Virus record (IMG/VR): IMGVR_UViG_3300030450_000698
Location: 1-23,214 of that record
Direction: 5' to 3' (one strand)
DNA length: 23,214 bases
Origin: a virus
In this document: piece after piece, positions 14,594-23,037 of the stretch
Layout: each line of letters begins with the position of its first letter
How positions within the stretch are numbered: the first letter of the stretch is position 1
Notes under the pieces: model-generated
The model's database searches: none
What the model was told of the DNA's origin: nothing
The model's input: the letters and a program-made list of their open reading frames with translations, nothing else
Translations under genes and position numbers: made by a program

Positions 14594-17309
14594 AGCGACC
14601 TCCTTCATATAAAGCCGCGAAAGCTTCTGTTCTTAACAATGCTGGGTTATGACCTCCATATTTGCTGTTATATTTAGGTTGAGTAACAGTTTCATATAGA
14701 CTTTCCATTAGTAACCGATCTTTAGGGTTTTGTATATTTTTAATAAACTCTGGTCCTCTAAGTTTAAAGGTAGCATCTAGTAGTTTATTTTGTGTATCAG
14801 CATCAAAGTAATCATCTAAGTCTACACCAGCTTCATCTGCAACTGTTAAGATAGATTCTGAGTCAAGACCATATCTACCAGCTGCTGTTAGCTGACCGTC
14901 TCGTTGTAGTATCAATAGTTCTCTAACAGTAGTTCCTGTTAAATCAAACCCAAGTGTCTCTACACTATTACCAGCTTCTGTTTTATTCCAATCCTCATCT
15001 GTACTCAATAGTTCTCTAGCTTTTTCTAATTGTGGTCTATCATAAATAGGATTCATACCACTTTCCATAGCAGCTCTATTTACTTGACTATAATCATACT
15101 TATTTAAAAGCCTCTGAGCTTTAGGAGAGATTCCACCATAAGCTGCTCTAACTCTATTAACATACTCTTTAGGATATGGTGGTATTAAAGGTTTACCTTC
15201 TGCTTTTCGTTTAGCATTATAAAATTCTATTTGAGCTATTTCAGCATCTAAAGCATCAATACCATTTTTAGTTTCATGTTGTATGAAGACAGAACGTGGA
15301 AGAAGTGGTTTATATTTACCACTTTGTAGTTGTGCCGCTTTAGTTGATAAAGCAGTTTCACTTATATAAGATTGACTAGAAATAAGGTTAGGATTTTTTA
15401 TCAACTCATCTGCTATATCAAGTTGTTCTGTATTCAGTATCATATCCGATTTAGATACAGTAGGTGAAAACCCACTGAATTCCATGTTTCTAGTAGCCTC
15501 ATTATATTTAGGTTGGAATAACCCCTTCTCATCCATTACTGTACCTGTGATATAACTTAATGTTTTATCATAAGCATCTGCATGAGACATACCACTCTGT
15601 ACCAAAGCTTTGTATCTTGTATTAGCTTTAGTTAGAGCTGCACTTTTAGCCATACCATGAGTTATATTATTATTACCAGTAACTTTCTTAGGAATTCTAT
15701 TGTACAACAACTTATCAATAGTATCTTCTAACTCTTCATCATATCCTCCTGCCTTAGGTAGGAAAGGATTATGACTATTCATTAACTCGTATGCTTTTAC
15801 ATTAGCTTCTGGAGTCATACCTAAAACATCAATCTCTTGTTTACTTAGGTATTCCCCGCCGTTAATTCTTGATTGAACTTCAGCTAAACCAGACTCATCA
15901 TTGGCAGCATTTTGACCACGAGTTAATCTAGATGATATATAATGACTAGCGTCTTTCCAATTATTTTTATTAGCAATAGAAAGTAATTTAGTCCAAGTCT
16001 TAGGATCTTGTGGTTGATTAGCAAGGTCAATAGCCTCAGCTAAGAATCTTTTACCCTTCTGTTCATGAGCCAGTATATCCATATTATTTCTAGCATACTC
16101 TTGCTTCATAGATTGAAGACCAGCATTTTGTATAGCAATCCAATCGTTTTTAAATAGACTTCCCCATTCATTATTCAAACCTGGTACTTTATACTCACCA
16201 AGTGTTCTTGCTTCTTCCCAGCTTATATCTCCTTTATTTAAACCATCGATAATTGCTTTAGTTACACGCCTACGAGCAGTTTTTAATTCTGGTCCTTTAG
16301 CATCCCAACCTCCAGCATACATATGTACTAGTTGATTTACACCAGCACCAAAACTTTTTTGTCCTGTATAGTTTGTATCAATAGCATCACGAAGTAAATC
16401 TTTTTCATCTTGATGCTGTGCATTTACTGCTTCTGTTGTTAATTGATGTGTTTTTTGATAACGAATTTGTGCTCGTTGTTTCTCAGTTATCTCATAAGAA
16501 CCAGATAAACCCATCATTTTAGATGATGGAGCACCGTCACCAGCATCTATACGTCTCTTTCTATCAAGGAGTTGTATTACTGTATCGACTTGACTAGCTG
16601 TAGCAGAGGCTAAATCAACCTCACCAACACCAGGTAATTCTACTTTAGTATTCCAATTCTCACCATAATAAGCAGAAGCTCCACGCGCATAATTACGTGC
16701 ATGAAGCTTTTGAACTGCAACTTTCTTATAGCCACTTATATTTCTAACTCTATCGATAACATCTGTTGGGACACCTTCAAGCCCCATTTTCCTGATTAAG
16801 TCTTCACGACGAGCTTGGTCATTCCATAGAGTATCTTCAGTTTCTCTAAGCTTATTGATTTTACTCCAACCAAGTCCATGTTCATCTTTTAGTTGATGAG
16901 CAAATATATCAGCATTTTCTTTTTGTTTTTTATCATAAGCTTTCCATAATTTAGCACCAGTTTTAGTTAATGCTAATAAATCTTTTATGTTATTCTTATG
17001 ATTCTTAAACTTAGTCTCATCATTTTTAATGAGCTGTTCGAAATTCCGCCACTTTTGACCAGCAACTTTTTCAGAATATAAAGACCTTAGTCTAAAATTG
17101 TCATCTGCATTTTGCCGCTCTAATTCGAAATTCCGTTGCATTGCATTGGAGAATCTCTGAGCTTGTCGCTTATCCCATTCCATTTGATCCTTCATGTGAC
17201 CAATGGTAACTAAACCTTGGTCACGAATCTTTTTAGAAGGATCTGGTATATTTACGAGATTTGCTCCAAAGCCTTTCTGTTGGGCGTACCCTTTATATAG
17301 AAGTGCCAT
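14586..17309 (-). CDS. Internal virion protein C (gp15-like), 907 aa
   Basis: A long, hydrophilic, predominantly helical protein between the gp14-like and gp16-like genes, the position of T7 gp15 (747 aa). Residues ~40-130 are rich in Gln/Arg/Lys/Asn (DKRQAQRFSNAMQRNFELER), a coiled-coil-prone start. Long helical repeats with HEQKGKRFLAEAIDLANQPQ and similar segments follow. The region around residues 500-560 carries MTPEANVKAYELMNSHNP. No catalytic motif or membrane segment is visible. In T7, gp15 forms the core tube with gp16 during DNA ejection. It is ~160 residues longer than the T7 protein. The identification rests on position, length class and composition; I cannot confirm homology by eye. 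It starts 9 nt after the gp14-like stop and overlaps the gp16-like start by 8 nt. Confidence 0.8.
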   Translation of the reverse strand: MALLYKGYAQQKGFGANLVNIPDPSKKIRDQGLVTIGHMKDQMEWDKRQAQRFSNAMQRNFELERQNADDNFRLRSLYSEKVAGQKWRNFEQLIKNDETKFKNHKNNIKDLLALTKTGAKLWKAYDKKQKENADIFAHQLKDEHGLGWSKINKLRETEDTLWNDQARREDLIRKMGLEGVPTDVIDRVRNISGYKKVAVQKLHARNYARGASAYYGENWNTKVELPGVGEVDLASATASQVDTVIQLLDRKRRIDAGDGAPSSKMMGLSGSYEITEKQRAQIRYQKTHQLTTEAVNAQHQDEKDLLRDAIDTNYTGQKSFGAGVNQLVHMYAGGWDAKGPELKTARRRVTKAIIDGLNKGDISWEEARTLGEYKVPGLNNEWGSLFKNDWIAIQNAGLQSMKQEYARNNMDILAHEQKGKRFLAEAIDLANQPQDPKTWTKLLSIANKNNWKDASHYISSRLTRGQNAANDESGLAEVQSRINGGEYLSKQEIDVLGMTPEANVKAYELMNSHNPFLPKAGGYDEELEDTIDKLLYNRIPKKVTGNNNITHGMAKSAALTKANTRYKALVQSGMSHADAYDKTLSYITGTVMDEKGLFQPKYNEATRNMEFSGFSPTVSKSDMILNTEQLDIADELIKNPNLISSQSYISETALSTKAAQLQSGKYKPLLPRSVFIQHETKNGIDALDAEIAQIEFYNAKRKAEGKPLIPPYPKEYVNRVRAAYGGISPKAQRLLNKYDYSQVNRAAMESGMNPIYDRPQLEKARELLSTDEDWNKTEAGNSVETLGFDLTGTTVRELLILQRDGQLTAAGRYGLDSESILTVADEAGVDLDDYFDADTQNKLLDATFKLRGPEFIKNIQNPKDRLLMESLYETVTQPKYNSKYGGHNPALLRTEAFAALYEGGRYE
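14598..14605 (-). promoter_or_regulatory. Ribosome binding site for the gp16-like gene
   Basis: AAGGAGGT-CGCT-ATG on the minus strand: a full 8-nt anti-16S match with 4-nt spacing, lying inside the last codons of the gp15-like gene. It fixes the gp16-like start at 14593 and rejects the ATG at 14608, which overlaps this site. Confidence 0.85.
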
Positions 17310-17318
17310 TTAATTTGT

Positions 17319-18518
17319 TTAGGTTGTAACGACTTCCATAGTGACATCCAGCTTACTGTAGTCAACGTAGTAGAATCCGTCTTTTTCTTTTTGTCCAACG
17401 GCATCTTTACGACCCATTGCTATTAGATCTTGAGCAGATGTTCCCATATATTTAGGACCATGTACACCATCAAGTCTATATTTAAATGTATACTTAGGTA
17501 TACCAGATGGTGAAGTACCTACACGAGTTATATTATATTTAAGTCTATCATCAGATGATGCTATTGCCATTTGACCTGCAAGACCAATAACTGTACTGAG
17601 GAAACCACTTCCTCCACCACTTGCAGCAACACCTTCTGGTGGGTGTATATCCTGCCATTGCTCTTGTGTTGGTGTATCTGGTGGTAGTACAAAGTTAGGT
17701 GCGGGTATAGTAACTGGTGGTGATGTCTGAGGTGCTAATGTAGGTGACGGTGCGAGTTGAGCTTCTGCAGCTAAATCAGCACTCCACTGTTGTAAAGCAA
17801 CTTGTGTTTGATCTGCATCATACTGAGACCTAGCACTAGACATAGACTCTCTTAATTGAGTCTGACCTAATGTAGCAGTCTTCTGCAGTTTCTCCATTGT
17901 AAATGCATAACCAACTTCATCTTTAATTACTGCATCTATCAATCCTGATTGAACTCTAGCTTGACCTGCAAGAGCTGCTTGTAGATTCTTTCTTGCACTA
18001 CGTCCAGTTTGACCCATGTTTAGGATCTTACCTTTTTGAGACAACCCTTCTATTTTAGCTTCTTCCATTTTACCTGAAGCTGCAGATTTTTTAGCTTCTA
18101 AATCTAACTTTGCTGCACGCTTATCAAAACCAAGATTCATTAATAGATCTTCATTCTTGAAGCCTATCTCCATTAATCTTTCGTTATACTTACGTGTATT
18201 ATCATTGGTAGTAATTTCAGCAGCTAATTGGTTGTAATCTTTCTGTACTTCATAAGCTTCTACACTAGCATTAAAAGCAGCTACTTGGTTGTTATAATCA
18301 AATATACGAATAGCTTCTTTATCTAACCATTCGTTAGTAGCTACTTGATTCTCATATGTAATCCTATTTTCTTCATTCTCTTTAGTAGCATAGAATTGAT
18401 CTAATTGATATTGAGCAGCATTTTCCATCTGCCCCCAATCAAATTCCCATTTAGCTCTATTATAAGCATTTTGGTTTTCGACGTTTTGCGCTTGACCGCC
18501 GCCGCCTCCACCTCCCAT
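17319..18518 (-). CDS. Internal virion protein B (gp14-like) with C-terminal S74-type self-cleaving domain, 399 aa
   Basis: Starts with a Met followed by seven Gly, then a helical, Gln/Asn/Glu-rich coiled-coil region (residues ~15-255). A Pro-rich linker follows at ~256-295 (LAPSPTLAPQTSPPV...), then a Gly-rich hydrophobic stretch GGGSGFLSTVIGLAGQ at ~301-316. The last ~78 residues match the peptidase S74 / intramolecular-chaperone family: SSDDRLKYNITRVG at 321-334, with Ser322 and Lys327 at the 5-residue spacing of the endosialidase Ser/Lys dyad, then KYMGTSAQDLIAMG and the GFYYVDYSKLDV end. Family knowledge predicts cleavage just before Ser322. Position between gp13-like and gp15-like genes gives the gp14 role; T7 gp14 is only 196 aa and has no such domain. 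AGGAGGT precedes the start. Confidence 0.85.
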   Translation of the reverse strand: MGGGGGGGQAQNVENQNAYNRAKWEFDWGQMENAAQYQLDQFYATKENEENRITYENQVATNEWLDKEAIRIFDYNNQVAAFNASVEAYEVQKDYNQLAAEITTNDNTRKYNERLMEIGFKNEDLLMNLGFDKRAAKLDLEAKKSAASGKMEEAKIEGLSQKGKILNMGQTGRSARKNLQAALAGQARVQSGLIDAVIKDEVGYAFTMEKLQKTATLGQTQLRESMSSARSQYDADQTQVALQQWSADLAAEAQLAPSPTLAPQTSPPVTIPAPNFVLPPDTPTQEQWQDIHPPEGVAASGGGSGFLSTVIGLAGQMAIASSDDRLKYNITRVGTSPSGIPKYTFKYRLDGVHGPKYMGTSAQDLIAMGRKDAVGQKEKDGFYYVDYSKLDVTMEVVTT

Positions 18519-18521
18519 ATT

Positions 18522-18529
18522 AACCTCCT
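18522..18529 (-). promoter_or_regulatory. Ribosome binding site for the gp14-like gene
   Basis: AGGAGGTT lies 3 nt before the ATG at 18518 on the minus strand and overlaps the TAG stop of the gp13-like gene. It supports independent, strong initiation of the internal virion protein B gene. Confidence 0.8.
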
Positions 18530-18947
18530 AGATGTGTTTAGTGATTATGGAATATTCATTATCCCATTTTATTTTTCTAGCTAGACCTTTTCTAGTCCAC
18601 GCTTCGATTAAATTACAATTCTGAAGTTTAGCATAATCTTCGATAGTATCAAATAAATCCATCCATAACTCATAATCATGACCAGATTTTGTTGACCAAG
18701 TTATTATACGAAACACTTTCTTACGTGGATATTTAACAATCTCAGCTACTAAAGCACTTTGAATCTCATCCTTTTCAATGTCTCCACCTATAAATAAGAT
18801 CTGACTCCTATTTAAAAGAAGTTTTAAACAATCTTCTGATAACATCTCTCCATTGGTTTGACATAATACCTTATCAATCAAAGGTTTGACGTCATGCCAT
18901 ATGTATGGGATGTCTTTGGGTTCAACTCTAAGTGCTTTAATTGTCAT
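18528..18947 (-). CDS. gp13-like internal virion protein A, GNAT-like, 139 aa
   Basis: Starting at ATG 18947 (MTIKALRVEPKDIPYIWHDV) the protein is 139 residues, almost the same as T7 gp13 (138). It begins with the MTI(R/K) strand typical of acetyltransferase-like folds. Further segments ILFIGGD (residues ~50-56), SALVAEIVKYPRKKVFRIIT (about 65-84) and NLIEAWTRKGLARKIKW (about 111-127) follow the beta-alpha rhythm of that fold. In T7, gp13 is an assembly-associated protein of the internal core. A clear acetyl-CoA loop (Q/R-x-x-G-x-G/A) is not visible, so enzymatic activity is doubtful. The ATG overlaps the gp12-like stop by 4 nt (ATGA). A TTG-initiated frame from 18986 exists but lacks a ribosome site. 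Confidence 0.72.
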   Translation of the reverse strand: MTIKALRVEPKDIPYIWHDVKPLIDKVLCQTNGEMLSEDCLKLLLNRSQILFIGGDIEKDEIQSALVAEIVKYPRKKVFRIITWSTKSGHDYELWMDLFDTIEDYAKLQNCNLIEAWTRKGLARKIKWDNEYSIITKHI

Positions 18948-21736
18948 GTTCGTCGGTAATAACGGGGTGAATAATTCCCTTCCCAAGACATAGAAGTCAA
19001 GGATAAAGGAAACGGGGAGTCGCTATAGACTCTAATAGTATAATTATCTGAACGCTGATGTATAGGTACAGTAAATAAAGATTGCGCCTCTAAAGGTACA
19101 TCATCACCTAAATAATAGTTTGCATCTTGTGATGATTCTATTGTATACCAATTGTCTACATAGATCTCAATACTGTCAGCAGGAGTAGTAACGTTTGCGG
19201 CTGTAACAGCAGCAGCTGGTGCCGTACCGAATGTAACTGTAACAGCATCTGTGATACTGGAATGAGCTGCAATGGTATAATCAGTTGTAAGAGTTTGTTT
19301 AGCTCCGTTCTTTTTAACAACAACATCTTTCAAATCTTTTACAGTAAAATCTGGTGAGAATGCTGTGGTACTTCCATCACCTGTGAATGTTTGTGTAGCA
19401 GCTTGTACACCTTTTCTATTAAGTTTAAAACCTACAACACTAGATTGACCGATAGAAAACTTCATTCTAGCTATAGTTAATTGAGCAGTATAATCACTCA
19501 CTTTACCTTCTTGATCCTTTCTATAATACATCTTAGGTAAAGTTATATCATAACTATATTTATATCCTACATATACATTAGCTGCTTGTGCTTGTAATAA
19601 TTTCCCAGGAACTTCCCAGTATCCACTTCTCCTTGTTGGTGTAATAGTGAATCCAGAGTCAGTAACTCCTGAAAAATTCTGTGTACCAGCAATAAGTATA
19701 ACAGGATCTAATGTAGTGATATCCGAATATGGTAAATAAACTTTAGAAAGATTGTTCGTCGTGTCATTTACAACAGTATTACTACCATCACCAGCTTTAA
19801 CATAGAAATCCATATGTGGATTAACCTGTATTCCATCTGAAGTAACTACAATAGCTTCTTCAGGTGTCATGGTCATAGTAGCACTTACTAAATTATACCT
19901 AGCAGTACCTCCTGTACCAGTTTTAACTACAGTATACATAGTATCAGCATCTACTTCAACATGATGCACATTACCAGGGCATTGCCAGTTAAACCAACAT
20001 TGAACGAGATCTTTTTCTCCATCACTGTAGGTACGGTAGAAATATATTTTATCTTCTGTGTTACCCCACATAGCTATAAAACTATTTTGTGAGTTAGCAG
20101 TCAAGCCTGTAATAGTAGCAGGTATATACTCTGACACTGAACGTCCTATGTCTACAACTTTTGGTACTTGTCCTACACCCTGTGGTAACATACCAAATAT
20201 TCTAGTAAAACCAGCTGTATCGTGAGTCTTACTTACAAAATTAATATGTGTTCCAATATCTACTGGATCTATCTTAGTATCCATACGATAGTTAGATAGA
20301 CCACGTATTATAGCTGTTTGTGGGCTTAAGTTACCATCAGCAGCATACATAATAAACTGTTGATTCTGGCTAAATAGCAAGAGACCACCTGCTGTAGGTA
20401 TAACACCATGCAGTAAAGCTTCTTTAGTACTAGAACAACTGAGATCAATCGGATCTGAAGCTATACTTGTTTGAGCACTTTCAAAATAAAAATTAAAATA
20501 TTCTCCAGATCTACTCATAGACACATTATCTTCTGTTAAGAAGCCGAGTCTATTATTATTGTAAAAAGCTTGTTGTATTTTAGAACCTTCAAACGAGGGA
20601 TGTGAGTTACTATCGCTATCACCTACTAACCTAGGTTCTCCGAATACACCTGCTATACCATTACCATTAGGTGACACAGGGTTTTCTATAACACTAAATG
20701 TAAATGCATTCTTGGCTGTGTTATATAACTTATGAGGCATTGTTGCAGAACTTAACCCTTTATCCTCACCTGGTCCTTTAGTTTCTTCCCAAATACCAGG
20801 TCCAGAAGTTCCGTTATCTGCTTTAAATTTAGTATAGTATGTACCTACACTTGAGAATGTATTAACAACTTTAACTATACGACCATGTTTAGATTCAGAA
20901 GCTAGGTCTGTTATTTGATCTACTTCGTCTTGATATATTGTTAGTGCAGATCCAGCTCTACCTCCTTTCACTTCAACTGTGAAAGCTGCACTATGTGAAA
21001 GTTCTAAACTATTATTAATAACAGTAGCTGTTACTCCAGAAGAGCCAGCATCTATAGCTGCTTTAAGTGCAACTAGGATTTCATCAGCATCTAAGAAGTT
21101 AGTAGTATCACCATCGTTAGTAGGTGTATCACCAGCTCTAGTATTTACAGCATTAGTATAAGTAGTACCACCTGTAGTGATTCCACATAAATAATGTGAG
21201 CTGTATTCTACAGTATGTATTCTAATAGTTGCAACTTTATTTTCTACAAAAGCAGTATCAGTTACAGTTGTTATAGTTTTAAGTTTGTTAGTAATGATAG
21301 ACGTATCTCTAACATTTAAGAAATCATAATCATATGAATTTAAAGCGCTTAAATACTGTCTAGTATTACTACCATAAGTCACAGCAGCTTTTACGTAATC
21401 TCCATTACCATCTACTTCTGCGACATTCCATACATGTATAGCAGCGTCAGCTTCTGTAGCATTACCTACTATACATCCAAAATACTTTTCATCTGCATCA
21501 CGATTCACGTAGAACCATTTAGCATTATCTAAATCATTATTATCAAAAGCAGTACCACCTGTAGTAGCACTTGCTAGTTGTGTGAGAAATTTAAAACCAG
21601 GTCGTTTTGTTAAACCGAATGTAGGGTCTGGATATGCATTAACAGCACCACGTACCTGACCTGGTAATTTTTTATCATCAGGCTGGTTAGATACTCCGCC
21701 TAAGAAATTCGGTATTGTTTGAGTTACGGCTGCCAT
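18944..21736 (-). CDS. Tail tubular protein B / nozzle (gp12-like), 930 aa
   Basis: The N-terminus TIPNFLGGVSNQPDDKKLPG (about residues 8-27), followed by NAYPDPTFGLTKRPGFKFL, is the family signature of T7-like tail tubular protein B. Mid-protein segments ALLHGVIPTAGGLLLFSQNQ and KEYF-like beta turns are also typical of its beta-propeller core. It is a ring component of the short tail through which DNA passes, stacked on gp11. It is ~136 residues longer than T7 gp12 (794 aa). Part of the excess is a fibre-type module at residues ~781-862 (TQTFTGDGSTTAFSPDF ... VTFGTAPA). The C-terminus (SDSPFPLSLTSMSWEGNYSP) is standard for the family. It overlaps gp11-like by 1 nt and gp13-like by 4 nt. Confidence 0.93.
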   Translation of the reverse strand: MAAVTQTIPNFLGGVSNQPDDKKLPGQVRGAVNAYPDPTFGLTKRPGFKFLTQLASATTGGTAFDNNDLDNAKWFYVNRDADEKYFGCIVGNATEADAAIHVWNVAEVDGNGDYVKAAVTYGSNTRQYLSALNSYDYDFLNVRDTSIITNKLKTITTVTDTAFVENKVATIRIHTVEYSSHYLCGITTGGTTYTNAVNTRAGDTPTNDGDTTNFLDADEILVALKAAIDAGSSGVTATVINNSLELSHSAAFTVEVKGGRAGSALTIYQDEVDQITDLASESKHGRIVKVVNTFSSVGTYYTKFKADNGTSGPGIWEETKGPGEDKGLSSATMPHKLYNTAKNAFTFSVIENPVSPNGNGIAGVFGEPRLVGDSDSNSHPSFEGSKIQQAFYNNNRLGFLTEDNVSMSRSGEYFNFYFESAQTSIASDPIDLSCSSTKEALLHGVIPTAGGLLLFSQNQQFIMYAADGNLSPQTAIIRGLSNYRMDTKIDPVDIGTHINFVSKTHDTAGFTRIFGMLPQGVGQVPKVVDIGRSVSEYIPATITGLTANSQNSFIAMWGNTEDKIYFYRTYSDGEKDLVQCWFNWQCPGNVHHVEVDADTMYTVVKTGTGGTARYNLVSATMTMTPEEAIVVTSDGIQVNPHMDFYVKAGDGSNTVVNDTTNNLSKVYLPYSDITTLDPVILIAGTQNFSGVTDSGFTITPTRRSGYWEVPGKLLQAQAANVYVGYKYSYDITLPKMYYRKDQEGKVSDYTAQLTIARMKFSIGQSSVVGFKLNRKGVQAATQTFTGDGSTTAFSPDFTVKDLKDVVVKKNGAKQTLTTDYTIAAHSSITDAVTVTFGTAPAAAVTAANVTTPADSIEIYVDNWYTIESSQDANYYLGDDVPLEAQSLFTVPIHQRSDNYTIRVYSDSPFPLSLTSMSWEGNYSPRYYRRT

Positions 21737-22362
21737 TAGCGTTGTAGTGCTTGATAAGGTTGATAAGCATTGTATACTTTCTTACCTCTTTGATGTCCAA
21801 AGAAAGTATAGTCTCCTTGATTGCATTCATATTCCATAGCTAAAGCTCTATTCTGCATTTCTTTTTGAGCTAGTATTTGATACTGATTGGTATCACCAAC
21901 AATTCTACTAGATACAATAGCTGCAGCTCTAGCTACAATATAATCTTGAACAGGTCTAGGTAGATCAACCCAATCAAAGAACCATACTATATCACAAGCT
22001 ACTTTCTCCCAATTAGTTAGAGTAGTCCAATCATAAGTATGGTTAATTTTTTCATATAGTTTACCATTTCTTCTTACGGATTCATATTGAGAATCTTTCT
22101 CAGCATGTAAATCTATTTGTAGTATATTATTTGCTATTACAATTTCACCATTTTCATCTGGTATGATTTCATAGAACTCTTCTTTATTAAAAGTCCAGCC
22201 TTCTGCCTGTACCTCACGTGACACATTAAGTAATGTATCATAGGCAATCGCAACGTCCGGGTTGGTTTGATCCAATGTAGTTACAGGAGCCTGTCCCACA
22301 GACGCCAGTATTTCGTTTACGGCAGGTAATTCTTGAGTAGCGTTAGTGGTAGGGAAAGCCAT
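21736..22362 (-). CDS. Tail tubular protein A / adaptor (gp11-like), 208 aa
   Basis: The protein has the gp11 family layout: an N-terminal helix with AVNEILASVGQAPV (residues ~14-27), LNVSREVQAEGWTFNKEEF (about 45-63), a beta segment with NNILQID, and a C-terminal helical region with RPVQDYIVARAAAIVSSRIV (about 136-155), then ALAMEYECNQGDYTFFG. T7 gp11 is 196 aa. It forms the ring between portal and nozzle and holds the fibres in T7. It is the first gene after the intrinsic terminator, with an AT-rich leader of about 17 nt after the T-tract and no clear Shine-Dalgarno site. It shares a TAATG junction with the gp12-like gene. Confidence 0.92.
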   Translation of the reverse strand: MAFPTTNATQELPAVNEILASVGQAPVTTLDQTNPDVAIAYDTLLNVSREVQAEGWTFNKEEFYEIIPDENGEIVIANNILQIDLHAEKDSQYESVRRNGKLYEKINHTYDWTTLTNWEKVACDIVWFFDWVDLPRPVQDYIVARAAAIVSSRIVGDTNQYQILAQKEMQNRALAMEYECNQGDYTFFGHQRGKKVYNAYQPYQALQR

Positions 22363-22379
22363 AGTTAATATTTGTAAAT

Positions 22380-22404
22380 AAAAAAAAGGGGACCGAAGTC
22401 CCCC
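22380..22404 (-). terminator. Intrinsic terminator after the capsid cluster
   Basis: On the minus strand: GGGGGACTTCGGTCCCC followed by eight T. The stem is 6 GC-rich pairs (GGGGAC/GTCCCC) closed by a stable C-UUCG-G tetraloop, then the T-tract: a complete rho-independent terminator. It lies just after the small capsid-adjacent genes and before the gp11-like gene, the same position as T7's late terminator (between genes 10 and 11). Confidence 0.93.
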
Positions 22405-22408
22405 GTGT

Positions 22409-22642
22409 TTAAGAGCGTGATTGTGCGGGCGAGTCGCACTCCACAGCTTTATAAGCGAAACAAAGTCCTTTTGTTTCAGAGTATACAGCAGATTGTGAAT
22501 ACGTTCCGCCTTGAGTATACGCTACCGACTTGCGGATAGCAGTATTACCTCCAGAGATACCAGAAGTACTACCTGAGTACCCACCTGGTTCTTGGACTGT
22601 GGCATCTGTATTTGACACTCTTGCTGTTGCAGGATTTGCCAT
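22409..22642 (-). CDS. Small capsid-adjacent hypothetical protein, 77 aa
   Basis: An unrecognised Ser/Thr/Gly/Ala-rich protein (MANPATARVSNTDATVQEPG ...), ending in a Cys-containing tail KGLCFAYKAVECDSPAQSRS. No membrane segment, signal peptide or enzyme motif is seen. Its start lies 3 nt after the stop of the 126-aa gene upstream and has no Shine-Dalgarno site, so it is likely translated by coupling. Its stop is 5 nt before the intrinsic terminator, so it ends the same transcript as the major capsid protein and could be a virion or decoration component. That role is inferred from position and composition only. Confidence 0.68.
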   Translation of the reverse strand: MANPATARVSNTDATVQEPGGYSGSTSGISGGNTAIRKSVAYTQGGTYSQSAVYSETKGLCFAYKAVECDSPAQSRS

Positions 22643-22645
22643 AAT

Positions 22646-23026
22646 TTAATTCTCGTATTCTAATGATGTAACGTATCCAACTACAGCAGTATTAGTACCT
22701 GCATTGCTAGTAGAAATAGTAACAGCATCGCCAATGCGATATCCGTCACCATCACTACCAGCTGCGGCATCTACTGCAATAGCTGAGCACTTATTACTAG
22801 CGATGGTTAGGTCTACTACGAGACCTGAACCTCCGCCATCGGTTGTTGTAGCCTTATCAGCTACAGCACCGTTAGTACCACCAGCGGTTCCATCTTCCCC
22901 GGTAGCAGTACCAACAGCCACTGTTGCGACAGCGGCACCTGCACGTCCCCATTCAACTGGGGGTGCAGAGTACCAAGTATCGCTAGTAAGTCCAGCGATA
23001 CCAGTTGTACTAATTGCTTTTGCCAT
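22646..23026 (-). CDS. Probable virion protein with beta-rich Gly-Tyr repeat module, 126 aa
   Basis: The N-terminus MAKAISTTGIAGLTSDTWYS is followed by a Gly/Ala/Thr-rich region (residues ~28-62). A beta module then runs GGGSGLVVDLTIASNKCSAI (about 64-83) to GYRIGDAVTIS (about 95-105), a short repeat type seen in structural proteins of marine phages (pattern G-x-Y-x-x-G-D-x-x-T-I). No catalytic residues or membrane segments are visible. The start ATG has the strong site GGGGAGGT 3 nt upstream, the best in this part of the operon, consistent with high expression. It lies 11 nt after the major capsid stop and before the terminator, so a capsid decoration or head-fibre role is plausible but unproven. 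Confidence 0.7.
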   Translation of the reverse strand: MAKAISTTGIAGLTSDTWYSAPPVEWGRAGAAVATVAVGTATGEDGTAGGTNGAVADKATTTDGGGSGLVVDLTIASNKCSAIAVDAAAGSDGDGYRIGDAVTISTSNAGTNTAVVGYVTSLEYEN

Positions 23027-23029
23027 GTT

Positions 23030-23037
23030 ACCTCCCC
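23030..23037 (-). promoter_or_regulatory. Strong ribosome binding site for the 126-aa capsid-adjacent gene
   Basis: GGGGAGGT-AAC-ATG on the minus strand, immediately after the TAA of the major capsid gene. It indicates strong independent initiation of the next gene, as expected for an abundant virion protein. Confidence 0.75.

Noticed and set aside
10622-14608. gp16-like start at ATG 14608
   Set aside because: The sequence between 14608 and 14593 contains the perfect ribosome site AAGGAGGT that serves the ATG at 14593.
18528-18986. Longer gp13-like protein starting at TTG 18986
   Set aside because: No ribosome site, and the added 13 residues lie over the end of the gp12-like gene. ATG 18947 gives an ATGA junction and a length equal to T7 gp13.
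22363-22379. T7-type or sigma-70-like promoter before the gp11-like gene
   Set aside because: The AT-rich stretch after the terminator (ATTTACAAATATTAACT) shows no convincing -35/-10 pair or phage-promoter consensus; too short to call.
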